A stretch of 64,000 nucleotides of DNA from Moritella sp. 5 (GTDB lineage: Bacteria > Pseudomonadota > Gammaproteobacteria > Enterobacterales > Moritellaceae): NCBI RefSeq assembly GCF_018219455.1, contig NZ_CP056122.1:1178001-1242000 (forward strand), given 5' to 3'. Shown piece by piece: positions 8,992 to 17,447 of this stretch (the stretch's first letter is position 1; each line of letters begins with the position of its first letter). The position numbers and the translations under genes were made by a program. The notes beneath the pieces are model-generated. The model saw only the letters and a program-made list of their open reading frames with translations, was not told the origin of the DNA and ran no database searches.

Positions 8992-9549
8992 ATGAATTGT
9001 ACAAGCTGTAAAAACGGTGCTTTATTTCCAAGCTTTATCGAAGGGCTATTTAGGGCCCATACCTGTTCATCGTGTGGCGGTAACTGGATCCTCATCGAAG
9101 ATTATGTTTCATGGAAAGAAAGAAATATTGATTATCAGTTTTCTGATGATATCTCTATTGAAGAATCAGAAATCCCAGATTCCAAACAAGCGCTTCTTTG
9201 TCCTGCTTCGGGGAGCATAATGCGGAAATTTAGAATATCTTCAACCAATGAGCATAAGCTGGATTACAGTGCAGTCGTTGGCGGCATATGGCTAGATAAA
9301 GGGGAGTGGGAATGGCTAAAAAGTGAAGGGTTAGCTGGCTGTTTAAATGCCGTAGTGACTCAACACTGGCAAAAAAAGATAAGAGAAAAAAGTGCTAAAG
9401 ATAATTTTTCCGATATTTACGATGCTAAATTTGGTCATGAAGTTTATTCCAAAATAAAGCAAATGCGTGAATGGTTATTAGTTCAAGACCAAAAGTCAGA
9501 TCTAAGGGCATATCTTTTAGCTGAAGACCCTTACTCAGCAGAAAAATAA
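8992..9549 (+). CDS. Zinc-ribbon protein of the TFIIB-type family with degenerate second half
   Basis: 185 residues. An N-terminal zinc ribbon has CxxC pairs at C3/C6 and C25/C28. A second zf-TFIIB-like half is recognisable from C70-P-x-S73 and from GGIWLDKGEWEWL at about 97-109. In normal members this half has four metal-binding Cys; here the second position is Ser and the DYSAVV stretch lacks the other pair, so the second site probably no longer binds zinc. The C-terminal 70 residues are charged and helical-looking. Function is unknown; the family is annotated only as predicted nucleic-acid binding. First of several small accessory genes. Confidence 0.75.
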   Translation: MNCTSCKNGALFPSFIEGLFRAHTCSSCGGNWILIEDYVSWKERNIDYQFSDDISIEESEIPDSKQALLCPASGSIMRKFRISSTNEHKLDYSAVVGGIWLDKGEWEWLKSEGLAGCLNAVVTQHWQKKIREKSAKDNFSDIYDAKFGHEVYSKIKQMREWLLVQDQKSDLRAYLLAEDPYSAEK

Positions 9550-9626
9550 ATATAACAAGGCGCTAGGTATCCCAATGGTTTTTAGTTCAGGCACAAAGAT
9601 AGCGTTATGGATGGGGATAAAATATT

Positions 9627-10100
9627 TTGGAAATTAAATCATACTCTGCCGAATGGGCGATTGAGGTTGCTGACTTGTTTCATCAATCTGTTCACACAAT
9701 AGATCCTTCGGTATATACCCCAGAACAGAAAGAAGCTTGGGCTTCTACGCCTCCTGATTATGCTAAATGGTCCCTGCGATTAGACGAAAAAAGACCATTT
9801 GTGGCTATCATCAATGGTCTTATCGCTGGTTTTATCGAGCTAGATGCCGATGGTCATATTGATTGTACTTACACACACCCAAACTTTCAGGGGATGGGCG
9901 TCGCGTCTGCACTTTATGCGCATTTGCTTGCGGAAGCAAAACTCAGAAATATCGAGTGTTTATATGTTGAAGCATCATTTATCGCTAAGCCGTTCTTCGA
10001 GCATCGGGGATTTTCTGTAATAAAGAGAAATACCTTCCAACGAAATGGTGTTACTTTGGTTAACTTTACAATGGAAAGATATATAAGTGTATCGTTCTGA
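9627..10100 (+). CDS. GNAT-family N-acetyltransferase
   Basis: 157 residues with the GNAT core: a beta-strand region at IAGFIELDADGHIDCTYTHP and the acetyl-CoA loop QGMGVASALYAHL (Q/R-x-x-G-x-G/A). The closest named relatives by shape are the YafP-type acetyltransferases. The start is TTG at 9627, since in-frame codons upstream hit a stop at 9618 and both nearby ATGs are out of frame. Its substrate is unknown. It is followed after 21 bases by the ATPase gene, so the two are probably co-transcribed. Confidence 0.85.
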   Translation: MEIKSYSAEWAIEVADLFHQSVHTIDPSVYTPEQKEAWASTPPDYAKWSLRLDEKRPFVAIINGLIAGFIELDADGHIDCTYTHPNFQGMGVASALYAHLLAEAKLRNIECLYVEASFIAKPFFEHRGFSVIKRNTFQRNGVTLVNFTMERYISVSF

Positions 10101-10121
10101 GAATTAAACAGCCTGGATAAT

Positions 10122-10883
10122 ATGAACTTACTCGATTCAAAACACTACTTACTTTCTGCAACGTTGAAAGAAGATAAAGTTGATGGATATGATGCCTACC
10201 CTTTATGTTTACCGGCAATCAGAGGGCTAACTGATAAGTTAATGTTTCATGACGCGGTAACATTTATTGTTGGCGAAAATGGCACGGGTAAATCGACTTT
10301 ACTTGAAGCAATCGCGGTATCTCAAGGGTTTAATCCAGAAGGGGGAACTAAAAATTTCAACTTTTCGACGAGAAGTTCTCACTCCAATCTTAGCGATTAC
10401 CTCCGTATTGCTAAAGCGATTAAAAGACCAAAAACAGGTTATTTTCTTCGGGCTGAGAGTTTCTATAATGTAGCCACTGAAATAGAGCAGCTTGATAATG
10501 AACCGTCATTCGGTCCGCCAGTCATTGACTCCTATGGTGGTGTGTCGTTACACGAACAATCACATGGGGAATCTTTTTTCGCCCTAATGCAAAATCGATT
10601 TGGTGCAAATGGCTTATACATTCTAGACGAACCAGAGGCAGCATTATCACCTAACCGACAGATGGCTATGATTACTTTGTTACATCAACTTGTTAATCAA
10701 GGCTGCCAGTTTATTATTGCCACTCATTCGCCGATATTACTTTCTTATCCAAATTCAATGGTTTATGAAATACGTGAAAATGGATTAGTACAAGTCGATT
10801 ATGAAGATACAGATACATATTCAGTCACCAAGCATTACTTGAACAATTATAGGTCAATGCTAGACATACTTTTAGAGGAATAA
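10122..10883 (+). CDS. Stand-alone ABC-type AAA ATPase
   Basis: 253 residues forming a single ATPase domain: Walker A GENGTGKST at 51-59, a signature-like HEQSHGESF near 140-150, Walker B LYILDEPEAAL, and an ATHS switch histidine. There are no membrane segments or second domain. This matches the predicted-ATPase group often labelled COG3910, related in fold to Rad50/OLD-type ATPases. Its role is unknown. It is one base from the next gene, indicating translational coupling with the GFA protein. Confidence 0.85.
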   Translation: MNLLDSKHYLLSATLKEDKVDGYDAYPLCLPAIRGLTDKLMFHDAVTFIVGENGTGKSTLLEAIAVSQGFNPEGGTKNFNFSTRSSHSNLSDYLRIAKAIKRPKTGYFLRAESFYNVATEIEQLDNEPSFGPPVIDSYGGVSLHEQSHGESFFALMQNRFGANGLYILDEPEAALSPNRQMAMITLLHQLVNQGCQFIIATHSPILLSYPNSMVYEIRENGLVQVDYEDTDTYSVTKHYLNNYRSMLDILLEE

Positions 10884-10884
10884 A

Positions 10885-11289
10885 ATGAGAATATTAAGCG
10901 GATCATGTTTATGTGGAAAAGTTGGCATTGAAGTTCCTGATGATTTTGACTATATGGGTAATTGTCATTGTACAGAGTGTCGTAAATTCACGGGCTCAGA
11001 TTATTCGTCTGTGGGGGGCATTGCATCTTCAAAATTTATTTTTTCAAAAGGTGAAGAATTTGTTTCGATATATCCAAAAAGTGAAGAGACTGAATTAGCA
11101 TTTTGTCAGTGTTGTGGTTCGAGCTTATTTTCAAAAAAAATCACGGGTGGTAAGCACAATATCCGCTTGGGAATTTTAGACTGCACCCCTACACATAAAC
11201 CTAACTTTCATATCTTTGTCGCTTCAAAAGCGCCATGGCTTGATATTAATGACAAGTTAAAACAGTTTGAAAAAGAGCCTGTAAAGTAG
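10885..11289 (+). CDS. GFA/CENP-V family zinc protein
   Basis: 134 residues. The glutathione-dependent formaldehyde-activating (GFA) fold is shown by SCLCG near residue 7, the CHCTEC motif at 27-32 and a CQCCGS motif near residue 70; these cysteines bind two zinc ions. Most members of the family have no proven formaldehyde activity, so the specific reaction is unknown. Start codon ATG directly follows the ATPase stop codon. Confidence 0.88.
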   Translation: MRILSGSCLCGKVGIEVPDDFDYMGNCHCTECRKFTGSDYSSVGGIASSKFIFSKGEEFVSIYPKSEETELAFCQCCGSSLFSKKITGGKHNIRLGILDCTPTHKPNFHIFVASKAPWLDINDKLKQFEKEPVK

Positions 11290-11330
11290 CGCTGATATAA
11301 ATGTTAACTATGGTATCTATCGAGGTCTAG

Positions 11331-11708
11331 ATGAATATTTTAATTGAACAAGAGATTGCACTTCATCAATATGAGATTAGACAGAATAAAGCTGAAATTA
11401 CGCGTTTACTGCATGTTGAATTTCAGGAGGTCGGAGAGTCGGGAACGAGTTACGATTTCCAAAGTATTAATGCCATGATGGAAGAAGAGCAAGCGTCAAA
11501 CGGCTATATCCATTCTCAAAACTTCGAGTGTATTAACCTAGAGTCATGCGTTCAAATGCTATTATACAAATCAGCGTGGGTTAATGAACTTGGTATCAAA
11601 AGCCTCTTTGCGAAACGTGTTTCCATCTGGGTATTAAATGGTGTTCAATGGCAGTTGAAATATCATCAAGGCACTCGGTGCGATTCATTCTCAATTACCA
11701 CATATTAA
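11331..11708 (+). CDS. NTF2-like (DUF4440-type) protein with an altered C-terminus
   Basis: 125 residues. The pattern LHQYEIRQNKAEITRLLH followed by EFQEVGESG, and the end WQLKYHQGT, fit small NTF2/SnoaL-fold proteins of the DUF4440 kind, whose members often stop at about HQGT. Here ten or so extra residues (RCDSFSITTY) follow, read from DNA that in another frame encodes a different gene remnant. This suggests a recombination junction near 11675. The function is unknown; the fold is used by enzymes and by binding proteins. Confidence 0.65.
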   Translation: MNILIEQEIALHQYEIRQNKAEITRLLHVEFQEVGESGTSYDFQSINAMMEEEQASNGYIHSQNFECINLESCVQMLLYKSAWVNELGIKSLFAKRVSIWVLNGVQWQLKYHQGTRCDSFSITTY

Positions 11709-11799
11709 AGTTGCAGATGGTAAGGGTAAAAAGCTCGGCCGCACGCTTATCAGACCAACTGGTATTACTGAGGTGCGAGATTTGCTGGTTATCATATAG
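11680..11799 (+). pseudogene. Possible 3' remnant of an unidentified gene
   Basis: In the frame one base on from the preceding gene, about 35-40 codons read as protein-like sequence (…LPHIKVADGKGKKLGR… RPTGITEVRDLLVII) up to a TAG at 11797-11799. There is no start codon or ribosome site. The composition is Lys/Gly/Arg rich and not AT-random. I do not recognise the family. It may be the tail of a gene whose body was lost when the upstream NTF2-like gene was joined to it. Confidence 0.3.
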
Positions 11800-11800
11800 T

Positions 11801-11831
11801 AAAAACCCAGCAATAATAAGCAATTGCTGGG
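11801..11831 (-). terminator. Intrinsic terminator of ahpF
   Basis: CCCAGCAAT (11806-11814) pairs with ATTGCTGGG (11823-11831), 8-base loop. On the minus strand it is followed by five T (11805-11801), so it fits termination of ahpF, whose stop is about 80 bases away. Confidence 0.75.
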
Positions 11832-11912
11832 ATAAAACACAGATTTTGGCAGGGATGATAAGCCTTACACGTGGGGACTAGTGTGACGTTTATCTTTTGC
11901 TATGTTTTATAT

Positions 11913-13502
11913 TTACGTCTTGTTTGCTGCAGTTGGCGCTGGAGTACGAATCAAATGATCAAATGCACTTAAACTGGCTTTTGAACCTTCACCCATGGCA
12001 ATAATGATTTGCTTATAAGGCACAGTGGTTACGTCACCGGCTGCAAATATACCTGCAACAGAGGTTTCACCTTTAGCATTCACTTCAATTTCACCACGCG
12101 GTGATAAAGCAACACCACTGTCTTTTAAGAAGTCACTGTTTGGCATCAAACCAATTTGTACAAAGATACCAGCAAGTTCGATCTGTTTTGCATCACCAGT
12201 CGCACGGTCTACATAATTAAGTGCAGTTACACGCGTACCGTTACCGATAACTTCTGTGGTTTGTGCTTGTTTAATTATCTCAATATTAGCCATGCTGTTG
12301 GCTTTATTGACGAGTACTTGATCGGCACGTAAGGTATCTGCAAATTCAAGTACTGTGACATGTTCAACAATACCCGCTAAGTCGATAGCTGCTTCGATAC
12401 CAGAGTTGCCGCCACCGATCACGGCAACTTTCTTACCTTTGAATAACGGGCCATCACAGTGTGGGCAGTAAGCCACGCCTTTGTTACGGTATTTTTGTTC
12501 GCCGGGGACGTTCATTTCTCTCCAACGAGCGCCTGTTGATAAGATCACACTGCGGCTTTTTAATGTCGCGCCACTGTCGAGTTCAACATGAATATAGCCA
12601 TCGGCTGTTTTTTCTGCACTGACTAAACGACTCGCTCTTTGTTCGTTCATGATATCCACGTCATATTCTTTTACGTGTTCTTCAAGTGCTGCAGCGAGTT
12701 TAGGTCCTTGGGTTTCTTTTACCGAAATAAAGTTCTCGATAGCCATTGTATCCATGACTTGGCCACCAAAACGTTCTGCCACGACACCTGTGCGGATACC
12801 TTTCCGTGCGGCATAAATTGCAGCTGATGCACCCGCTGGACCACCGCCCACAACAAGTACTTCGTACGGTTCTTTTTCATTTAATGCGGTGGCTTGTTTT
12901 TTTGCTGCGCCAGTATCTACTTTTGATAATATTTCCGTTAATGAAATACGACCTTGGGTGAAGACTTCTCCGTTTAAGTAAACACTTGGCACTGCCATGA
13001 TATTACGTTCAGCGACTTCATCTTGGAATGCTGCACCGTCAATCATGGTTGTTTTGATATTTGGGTTAGTTGCCGCCATCATATTTAATGCTTGCACAAC
13101 GTCTGGGCAATTCTGACAGCTTAATGAAATGAATATTTCAAAGTTCATCTCACCTTCAAGGTTGGCAATTTGTTTAATCACCTCAGCATCTAGCTTCATA
13201 GGGTGGCCACCACTGTGCAGGAGTGCCAATATCAGTGACGTAAATTCGTGCCCCATCGGTAAACCAGCAAAACCAATCGCGGTTTGTTTGATTGGATTGA
13301 TTACCTGCATAATCGGCTTACGCGTGCTCGCACTTTGATCTTCAATAACGATTACTCTTTCGCTTAGTGAAGCAATGTCATTTGCTAACGTATGTAATTT
13401 TTGCGCAGTATCACTGTCATCAAGACTCAGCACAAGTTGTACTTCCGTTTTTAAGTTTTCTAAATACGCCTTTAACTGGGTTTTCATATTTTGGTCTAAC
13501 AT
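11913..13502 (-). CDS. ahpF: Alkyl hydroperoxide reductase subunit F
   Basis: NADH-dependent flavoprotein of 529 residues that re-reduces the peroxiredoxin AhpC in the cytoplasm. The start [15 protein letters not shown] matches the E. coli N-terminus. The N-terminal thioredoxin-like domain carries the C129-x-x-C132 pair, at the same positions as in E. coli; a GGGPAG FAD motif and a CPHC redox pair (about residue 350) of the thioredoxin-reductase-like part follow. It lies 239 bases downstream of ahpC on the same strand, with a hairpin between them. Confidence 0.96.
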   Translation of the reverse strand: MLDQNMKTQLKAYLENLKTEVQLVLSLDDSDTAQKLHTLANDIASLSERVIVIEDQSASTRKPIMQVINPIKQTAIGFAGLPMGHEFTSLILALLHSGGHPMKLDAEVIKQIANLEGEMNFEIFISLSCQNCPDVVQALNMMAATNPNIKTTMIDGAAFQDEVAERNIMAVPSVYLNGEVFTQGRISLTEILSKVDTGAAKKQATALNEKEPYEVLVVGGGPAGASAAIYAARKGIRTGVVAERFGGQVMDTMAIENFISVKETQGPKLAAALEEHVKEYDVDIMNEQRASRLVSAEKTADGYIHVELDSGATLKSRSVILSTGARWREMNVPGEQKYRNKGVAYCPHCDGPLFKGKKVAVIGGGNSGIEAAIDLAGIVEHVTVLEFADTLRADQVLVNKANSMANIEIIKQAQTTEVIGNGTRVTALNYVDRATGDAKQIELAGIFVQIGLMPNSDFLKDSGVALSPRGEIEVNAKGETSVAGIFAAGDVTTVPYKQIIIAMGEGSKASLSAFDHLIRTPAPTAANKT

Positions 13503-13660
13503 AGTGACACCTTTTCAATTTTGCTTATGGCTAGATGAGATACGTTTATTGGAAACGCTATTAGCAATTTGGTTAATTTAAAAATCTACTTTCTTACTCA
13601 CTTCATTAACAGCGGCTGTGGTATTGGTACAGAGATGTTCATCGAAAATGTATTTTTAAA

Positions 13661-13694
13661 TGACCTCAGCGACTGCTAAGCGATACTGAGGTCG
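13661..13694 (-). terminator. Hairpin between ahpC and ahpF
   Basis: GACCTCAG (13662-13669) pairs with CTGAGGTC (13686-13693). The T-tract on the minus strand is weak. It could lower ahpF expression relative to ahpC, as higher AhpC levels are usual, or protect the ahpC mRNA end. Confidence 0.45.
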
Positions 13695-13741
13695 TCTTAT
13701 TTTTATTTATCAGTTAATCAATCTTTAAAGTGGCCTTTAAA

Positions 13742-14299
13742 TTAGATTTTACCTACTAGGTCTAGTGAAGGAGCAAGTGTTGCTTCGCCTTCTTTCCATT
13801 TAGCTGGACATACTTCACCTGGGTTAGCTGCTACATATTGTGCAGCTTTAACTTTACGCATTAAGTCTTCAGCGTCACGGCCAATACCTTCTGCAGTGAT
13901 TTCCATTGCTTGGATAACACCTTGTGGGTCAACGAGGAACGTTGCACGGTCTGCAAGACCTTGACCTTCACGCATTACACCGAAGTTGTTTGTAATGTTG
14001 CCAGCTTGGTCGCCTACCATGTAGTAGTTGATTTTGCCGATAGTGTCTGAACTGTCGTGCCATGCTTTGTGAGTGAAGTGGGTGTCAGTTGATACAGAGA
14101 AAACTTCTACGCCACGTTTTTGTAGTTCTTCGTAATGGTCTGCAACATCACCTAGTTCAGTAGGACAAACAAAAGTGAAGTCAGCTGGGTAGAAGAAGAA
14201 TACAGCCCATTTACCTTTCACGTCTTTTTCTGATATTTCTACGAATTCGCCTTGTTTGAAAGCGGTTGCGTTAAACGGTTTAATTTCAGTGTTGATCAT
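13742..14299 (-). CDS. ahpC: Alkyl hydroperoxide reductase subunit C (typical 2-Cys peroxiredoxin)
   Basis: 185 residues. The peroxidatic cysteine is C45 in FVCPTE and the resolving cysteine C164 in EVCPAKW, both conserved. It detoxifies hydrogen peroxide, organic hydroperoxides and peroxynitrite and is recycled by AhpF. A near-consensus OxyR site lies 92-128 bases upstream, so peroxide induction is expected. Confidence 0.97.
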   Translation of the reverse strand: MINTEIKPFNATAFKQGEFVEISEKDVKGKWAVFFFYPADFTFVCPTELGDVADHYEELQKRGVEVFSVSTDTHFTHKAWHDSSDTIGKINYYMVGDQAGNITNNFGVMREGQGLADRATFLVDPQGVIQAMEITAEGIGRDAEDLMRKVKAAQYVAANPGEVCPAKWKEGEATLAPSLDLVGKI

Positions 14300-14372
14300 G
14301 TTGTCATCCTATTAATTAGTTGATTACTCGATTGGATTCTTGTTGCGAATCCATGAGAAGGATTATGGGGTA

Positions 14373-14378
14373 ATTATA
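14373..14378 (-). promoter_or_regulatory. ahpC: Candidate -10 box of the ahpC promoter
   Basis: TATAAT is read on the minus strand at 14378-14373. At 17-bp spacing the -35 falls at 14396-14401 (ATTCAA, poor) inside the OxyR site, as expected for an activator-dependent promoter. Confidence 0.5.
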
Positions 14379-14390
14379 CGGATAGGTACA

Positions 14391-14427
14391 TCTGATTGAA
14401 TCTATGAAAATGATAGTTTAAACCTAT
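14391..14427 (-). promoter_or_regulatory. OxyR binding site for ahpC
   Basis: The four-part OxyR motif is ATAGxTxxxAxCTAT, seven bases, ATAGxTxxxAxCTAT. The right-hand half at 14413-14427 matches at every defined position, CTAT at 14402-14405 with the upstream T and A also match, and the 7-base spacer is exact. Only the outermost quarter (14391-14394, TCTG) is poor. It overlaps the predicted -35 of ahpC. Confidence 0.8.
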
Positions 14428-14534
14428 CGCTTGTTTTGAACGTGATTAAGCGCCGTGATATAGTTTGTGATTGGTATGATGCGCAGTGATTGTGAGCGTA
14501 TTGGAAATAGGGATACTCTAGAGTGGATAGTGAT

Positions 14535-15029
14535 ATGAAAATAGAGATTGCACACATGACGCATTTAACCGCCTTCAAATCTTATGTCGATGAATGCGTA
14601 GATGATGGTATTAGCCTCTATGAGTTTATCTTCAATAATTACGCTGGCTATCTTAACAAGCGGATTGCTTATGCTCGTGGTGAGCAACTCCCGAAAGGTT
14701 GGACACCGATCATTACTTATTTCTGTATCGAGAATGGGGTTATTCTTGGATCAATACGAGTGAGGCTGGGGACTAATGCTTATATCGAGGACGTGATCGG
14801 TCATGTTGGATACGAAACTAGGTCATCTGCTAGAGGTAAAGGCGTCGCTAAATTCATGTTAGCGAGTATTCAAAAAACAGTATTAACCGATAATGTTATT
14901 ATCACTTGTGATCCTGTCAATATTGCGTCACGTAAAGTTATCGAAAGTTGTGACGGCGAATTTATTAATCAATTCTATTGTGAAGAAGAAAACCAACACG
15001 TGCTGAGATATCAATTATCCTCGATATAA
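14535..15029 (+). CDS. GNAT-family N-acetyltransferase
   Basis: 164 residues from the ATG at 14535, chosen over a GTG four codons upstream because a GAGTGGA ribosome site precedes it at good spacing. The GNAT core shows ENGVILGSIRVRL, then the acetyl-CoA loop RSSARGKGVAKFML, and a C-terminal strand with DPVNIASRKVIE. This resembles the predicted acetyltransferases of COG3981. Its substrate is unknown. It is divergent from ahpC, but nothing links it to the OxyR site beyond proximity. Confidence 0.85.
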   Translation: MKIEIAHMTHLTAFKSYVDECVDDGISLYEFIFNNYAGYLNKRIAYARGEQLPKGWTPIITYFCIENGVILGSIRVRLGTNAYIEDVIGHVGYETRSSARGKGVAKFMLASIQKTVLTDNVIITCDPVNIASRKVIESCDGEFINQFYCEEENQHVLRYQLSSI

Positions 15030-15049
15030 GCTATTTTTTAGATATCAAT

Positions 15050-15083
15050 ATTACAGCGGTTAAATTGTATTAGCCGCTGTAAT
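15050..15083. terminator. Bidirectional hairpin between convergent genes
   Basis: A 14-base arm (15050-15063) pairs with 15070-15083 with one G-T wobble and a 6-base loop. It lies between the ends of the GNAT gene and the outer-membrane protein gene and could end both. Confidence 0.65.
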
Positions 15084-15102
15084 TGTTTGGTATCACTAGC
15101 AA

Positions 15103-15732
15103 TTAAAAGTCAAATTGCAAGCCAAAACCAAACCCTGAGCTTTCTTCATACATCACGCCACTTGCGACTAGCGCTAGATTTGGCAGTAGGTGGGCAACGA
15201 GTTCCGCACTGTATTCCATTTCTGATTCGTCACCGATATCGATATAAGCCGCATCAATAATAAACTCTAGTTGGTGACTGAATTGCATGGCGAGACCTAC
15301 AGCTGCATTAAATCCGAATTCACGGTCAAAATCATCATTAGTAGCGGAAACCGAATTCGATTTAAATTCGATTTCTTTACCAAATTCATAAATAGCACCA
15401 CTTTCAATTGTGAGATCAATTTTGGGTAATAGCGCCAACCTTGTACCCATGTTGAATACGGCTTGCATCGACGTTGTTGTCATTGAATTTTGTGCGTCAA
15501 TAATCGTTTCTTTACTTAAATAGTTGAAACTTGTCCTGCTAAAGATATAAGGGCTAATTAAGTTGGATATATTGATCTGGTAGGTTTTTAACGGGTCATT
15601 AGCATTTTCAGCTACAACTTCCGTATAGTTTAGTTGGTAATATCGATAGCTAACCGGAGTATAGTTATTATTAGCAAAAGCCGCACTAGAAAATAGCGTG
15701 GCTAATGTGAAGTACAGATATATTAGTTTCAT
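15103..15732 (-). CDS. Predicted small outer-membrane beta-barrel protein
   Basis: 209 residues with a signal peptide cut after SSAAFA. The rest has alternating polar and hydrophobic strands and ends with phenylalanine (LQFDF), the usual C-terminal signature of outer-membrane barrels. No family is recognised. Its length would suit an 8-stranded barrel. It lies alone between two acetyltransferase genes. Confidence 0.6.
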   Translation of the reverse strand: MKLIYLYFTLATLFSSAAFANNNYTPVSYRYYQLNYTEVVAENANDPLKTYQINISNLISPYIFSRTSFNYLSKETIIDAQNSMTTTSMQAVFNMGTRLALLPKIDLTIESGAIYEFGKEIEFKSNSVSATNDDFDREFGFNAAVGLAMQFSHQLEFIIDAAYIDIGDESEMEYSAELVAHLLPNLALVASGVMYEESSGFGFGLQFDF

Positions 15733-15962
15733 TTTACGTTCCTTGTTAAATGAGCTAAAAGTCGAGAATTAATTTTCATTGGTTATAGTGTATCGTAGTA
15801 TATCGATAAATAATCCGGCTAAAGTATGAATAAATAAGGAGTTTCTGGTTATTGTAATTTAATGAAATATTGATATTCTGGATGAACACTCGTTAAAATG
15901 AAGACATATTATGGGCTGTATTAGTCGTTGTAATCTGTCGATTCATATTTAAAAGGGATTTT

Positions 15963-16409
15963 ATGAACATCAAGCAAGCCTCTCTGGAAGAATTAAACGA
16001 TCTCGTTAGTTTATTTGATCAATATATGGTGTTTTATAAGCAACCATCTGCCCCTCAAAAATACCGTCCGTATTTAGGTGAGCGTTTAATGAATAATGAT
16101 GCGACCGTGTTTATCGCTTATAACAAAGCGGGGGAAGCGATGGGATTTGTCCTTAATTATCATTCGTTCTCGTCGGTATCATTAGGTAAAATCATGGTCT
16201 TAAACGATTTGTTTATTGTACCTGCGTATCGGAAACAGGGCGTCGCAAATGAGTTGATTCATCGGGTGGTGCGAGAAGCAAAAAACATCGGTGCAATTCG
16301 AGTAGATTTAAATACTGCACAAGATAATTTCTCAGCGCAAGCACTGTACGAAAAACTAGGATTTTTAAAAAATACGGAATATTTTAGTTACCATTTAGCC
16401 GTCAAATAA
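15963..16409 (+). CDS. GNAT-family N-acetyltransferase
   Basis: 148 residues. VLNDLFIVPAYRKQGVANELIHR contains the acetyl-CoA loop, and the C-terminal NFSAQALYEKLGF motif is typical of GNATs. The start ATG at 15963 follows AAAGGGA. It is a single gene with a hairpin terminator after it; substrate unknown. Confidence 0.88.
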   Translation: MNIKQASLEELNDLVSLFDQYMVFYKQPSAPQKYRPYLGERLMNNDATVFIAYNKAGEAMGFVLNYHSFSSVSLGKIMVLNDLFIVPAYRKQGVANELIHRVVREAKNIGAIRVDLNTAQDNFSAQALYEKLGFLKNTEYFSYHLAVK

Positions 16410-16747
16410 GTACTGCAGCTCACAATCCACCACGCATCCATATACCGTATTTGAGTTGATATCGAAAGGTTAACGATTAGCCTTTCTTCTTCTATAAACA
16501 TTTCATCAATGCTGATTTCACAAACCTAGTATTAATCTATTACGGTTTACTCATGGTACTAATCAAAGACCTATAGTTTTGTCCTAATACTTTGATTTAA
16601 AAGTTTTATATACTCATTCTTATGGTTGATATTAGTGTTATAAAATATTTTATGTGACCTCAGCCACACAAAGGTAAGTGTTAGTTAGTGTATTCTATAA
16701 AATTCAAGTAGTTATAGACTTTTGGCTTGTGATTTTATGGAGTTAAT
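16410..16747. other. Intergenic region before yqiJ
   Basis: 338 bases. A hairpin lies at 16464-16486 (10-bp stem, 3-base loop, one wobble) followed by a pyrimidine tract, the likely terminator of the GNAT gene. The rest is AT-rich and shows no ORF or RNA gene to me. The yqiJ promoter must be in its second half. Confidence 0.5.
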
Positions 16748-17380
16748 ATGCTGGCGTTCTTTTTATCTGATATTAATTTAGCTTATACCATAGCGATTAG
16801 TATCGTATTTATATTTACCGTAATTGAAATTTTAGGGTTACTCATAGGGCTCAGCCTATTAGACATATTCGATAATATCTCGCCTTTTAATCTTGATGGT
16901 TCGGCAACTGTGCAAATGGGTGGCTTAACCACGGCGTTAGACTGGTTATGCCTGAGTAAATTACCCTTATTCATTTGGTTAATTTTGTCATTTACCTTAT
17001 TTGCTATTTCAGGCTTTGTACTCAACTTTACCGCCATATCGACTTTTCAGTGGCAGCCTTCATTCTTAATGACGGGACCATTTAGTGTATTTATCACCTT
17101 GGTTTTCCTGCATTTCATTGGGGCTAAGTTGGCCAAACTATTACCACAACGTGACGCGTCAGTAACATCAACTGCAGAGTTCAATGGTAAATTAGCCCGC
17201 ATTACGATAGGGACCGCAACGAAAGGTAACCCCGCAGAAGCAGTACTCATTGATGACGTTAATCAAAAGCATTACTTGATGGTCGAGCCTGCTTACGAAC
17301 ATGAAATTTTTACGCAAGGTTCAGAAGTCGTTGTGGTTGAAAAGCTGACAACGAGCTGGCTCGCGATCCCATTTAACTGA
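16748..17380 (+). CDS. yqiJ: YqiJ-like membrane protein with NfeD-type OB fold
   Basis: 210 residues: hydrophobic segments near 8-35, 70-95 and 105-125, then a soluble C-terminal domain (FNGKLARITIGTATKGNPAEAV…) of the OB/NfeD-like kind. NfeD-type proteins pair with flotillins, and the next gene after 67 bases is a flotillin, as in the E. coli yqiJ-yqiK pair. The pair is thought to organise membrane microdomains, but its cell role is not settled. Confidence 0.85.
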   Translation: MLAFFLSDINLAYTIAISIVFIFTVIEILGLLIGLSLLDIFDNISPFNLDGSATVQMGGLTTALDWLCLSKLPLFIWLILSFTLFAISGFVLNFTAISTFQWQPSFLMTGPFSVFITLVFLHFIGAKLAKLLPQRDASVTSTAEFNGKLARITIGTATKGNPAEAVLIDDVNQKHYLMVEPAYEHEIFTQGSEVVVVEKLTTSWLAIPFN

Positions 17381-17447
17381 GTTTAAAATAACTAAGCTAT
17401 AAATAATTAATCAATAAAACTACCATTCACTTTAGGAATATTATCAT

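Noticed and set aside
9550-9626. Possible integron attC site between the zinc-ribbon and GNAT genes (TAACAAGGCGCTA and TAGCGTTATG loosely inverted)
   Set aside because: The core sites do not fit the RYYYAAC/GTTRRRY consensus, and the other genes of the cluster are too close together to have attC sites between them.
14535-15029. GNAT gene considered as an OxyR target because it is divergent from ahpC
   Set aside because: The OxyR site geometry fits the ahpC promoter; nothing in the sequence links it to the GNAT gene.
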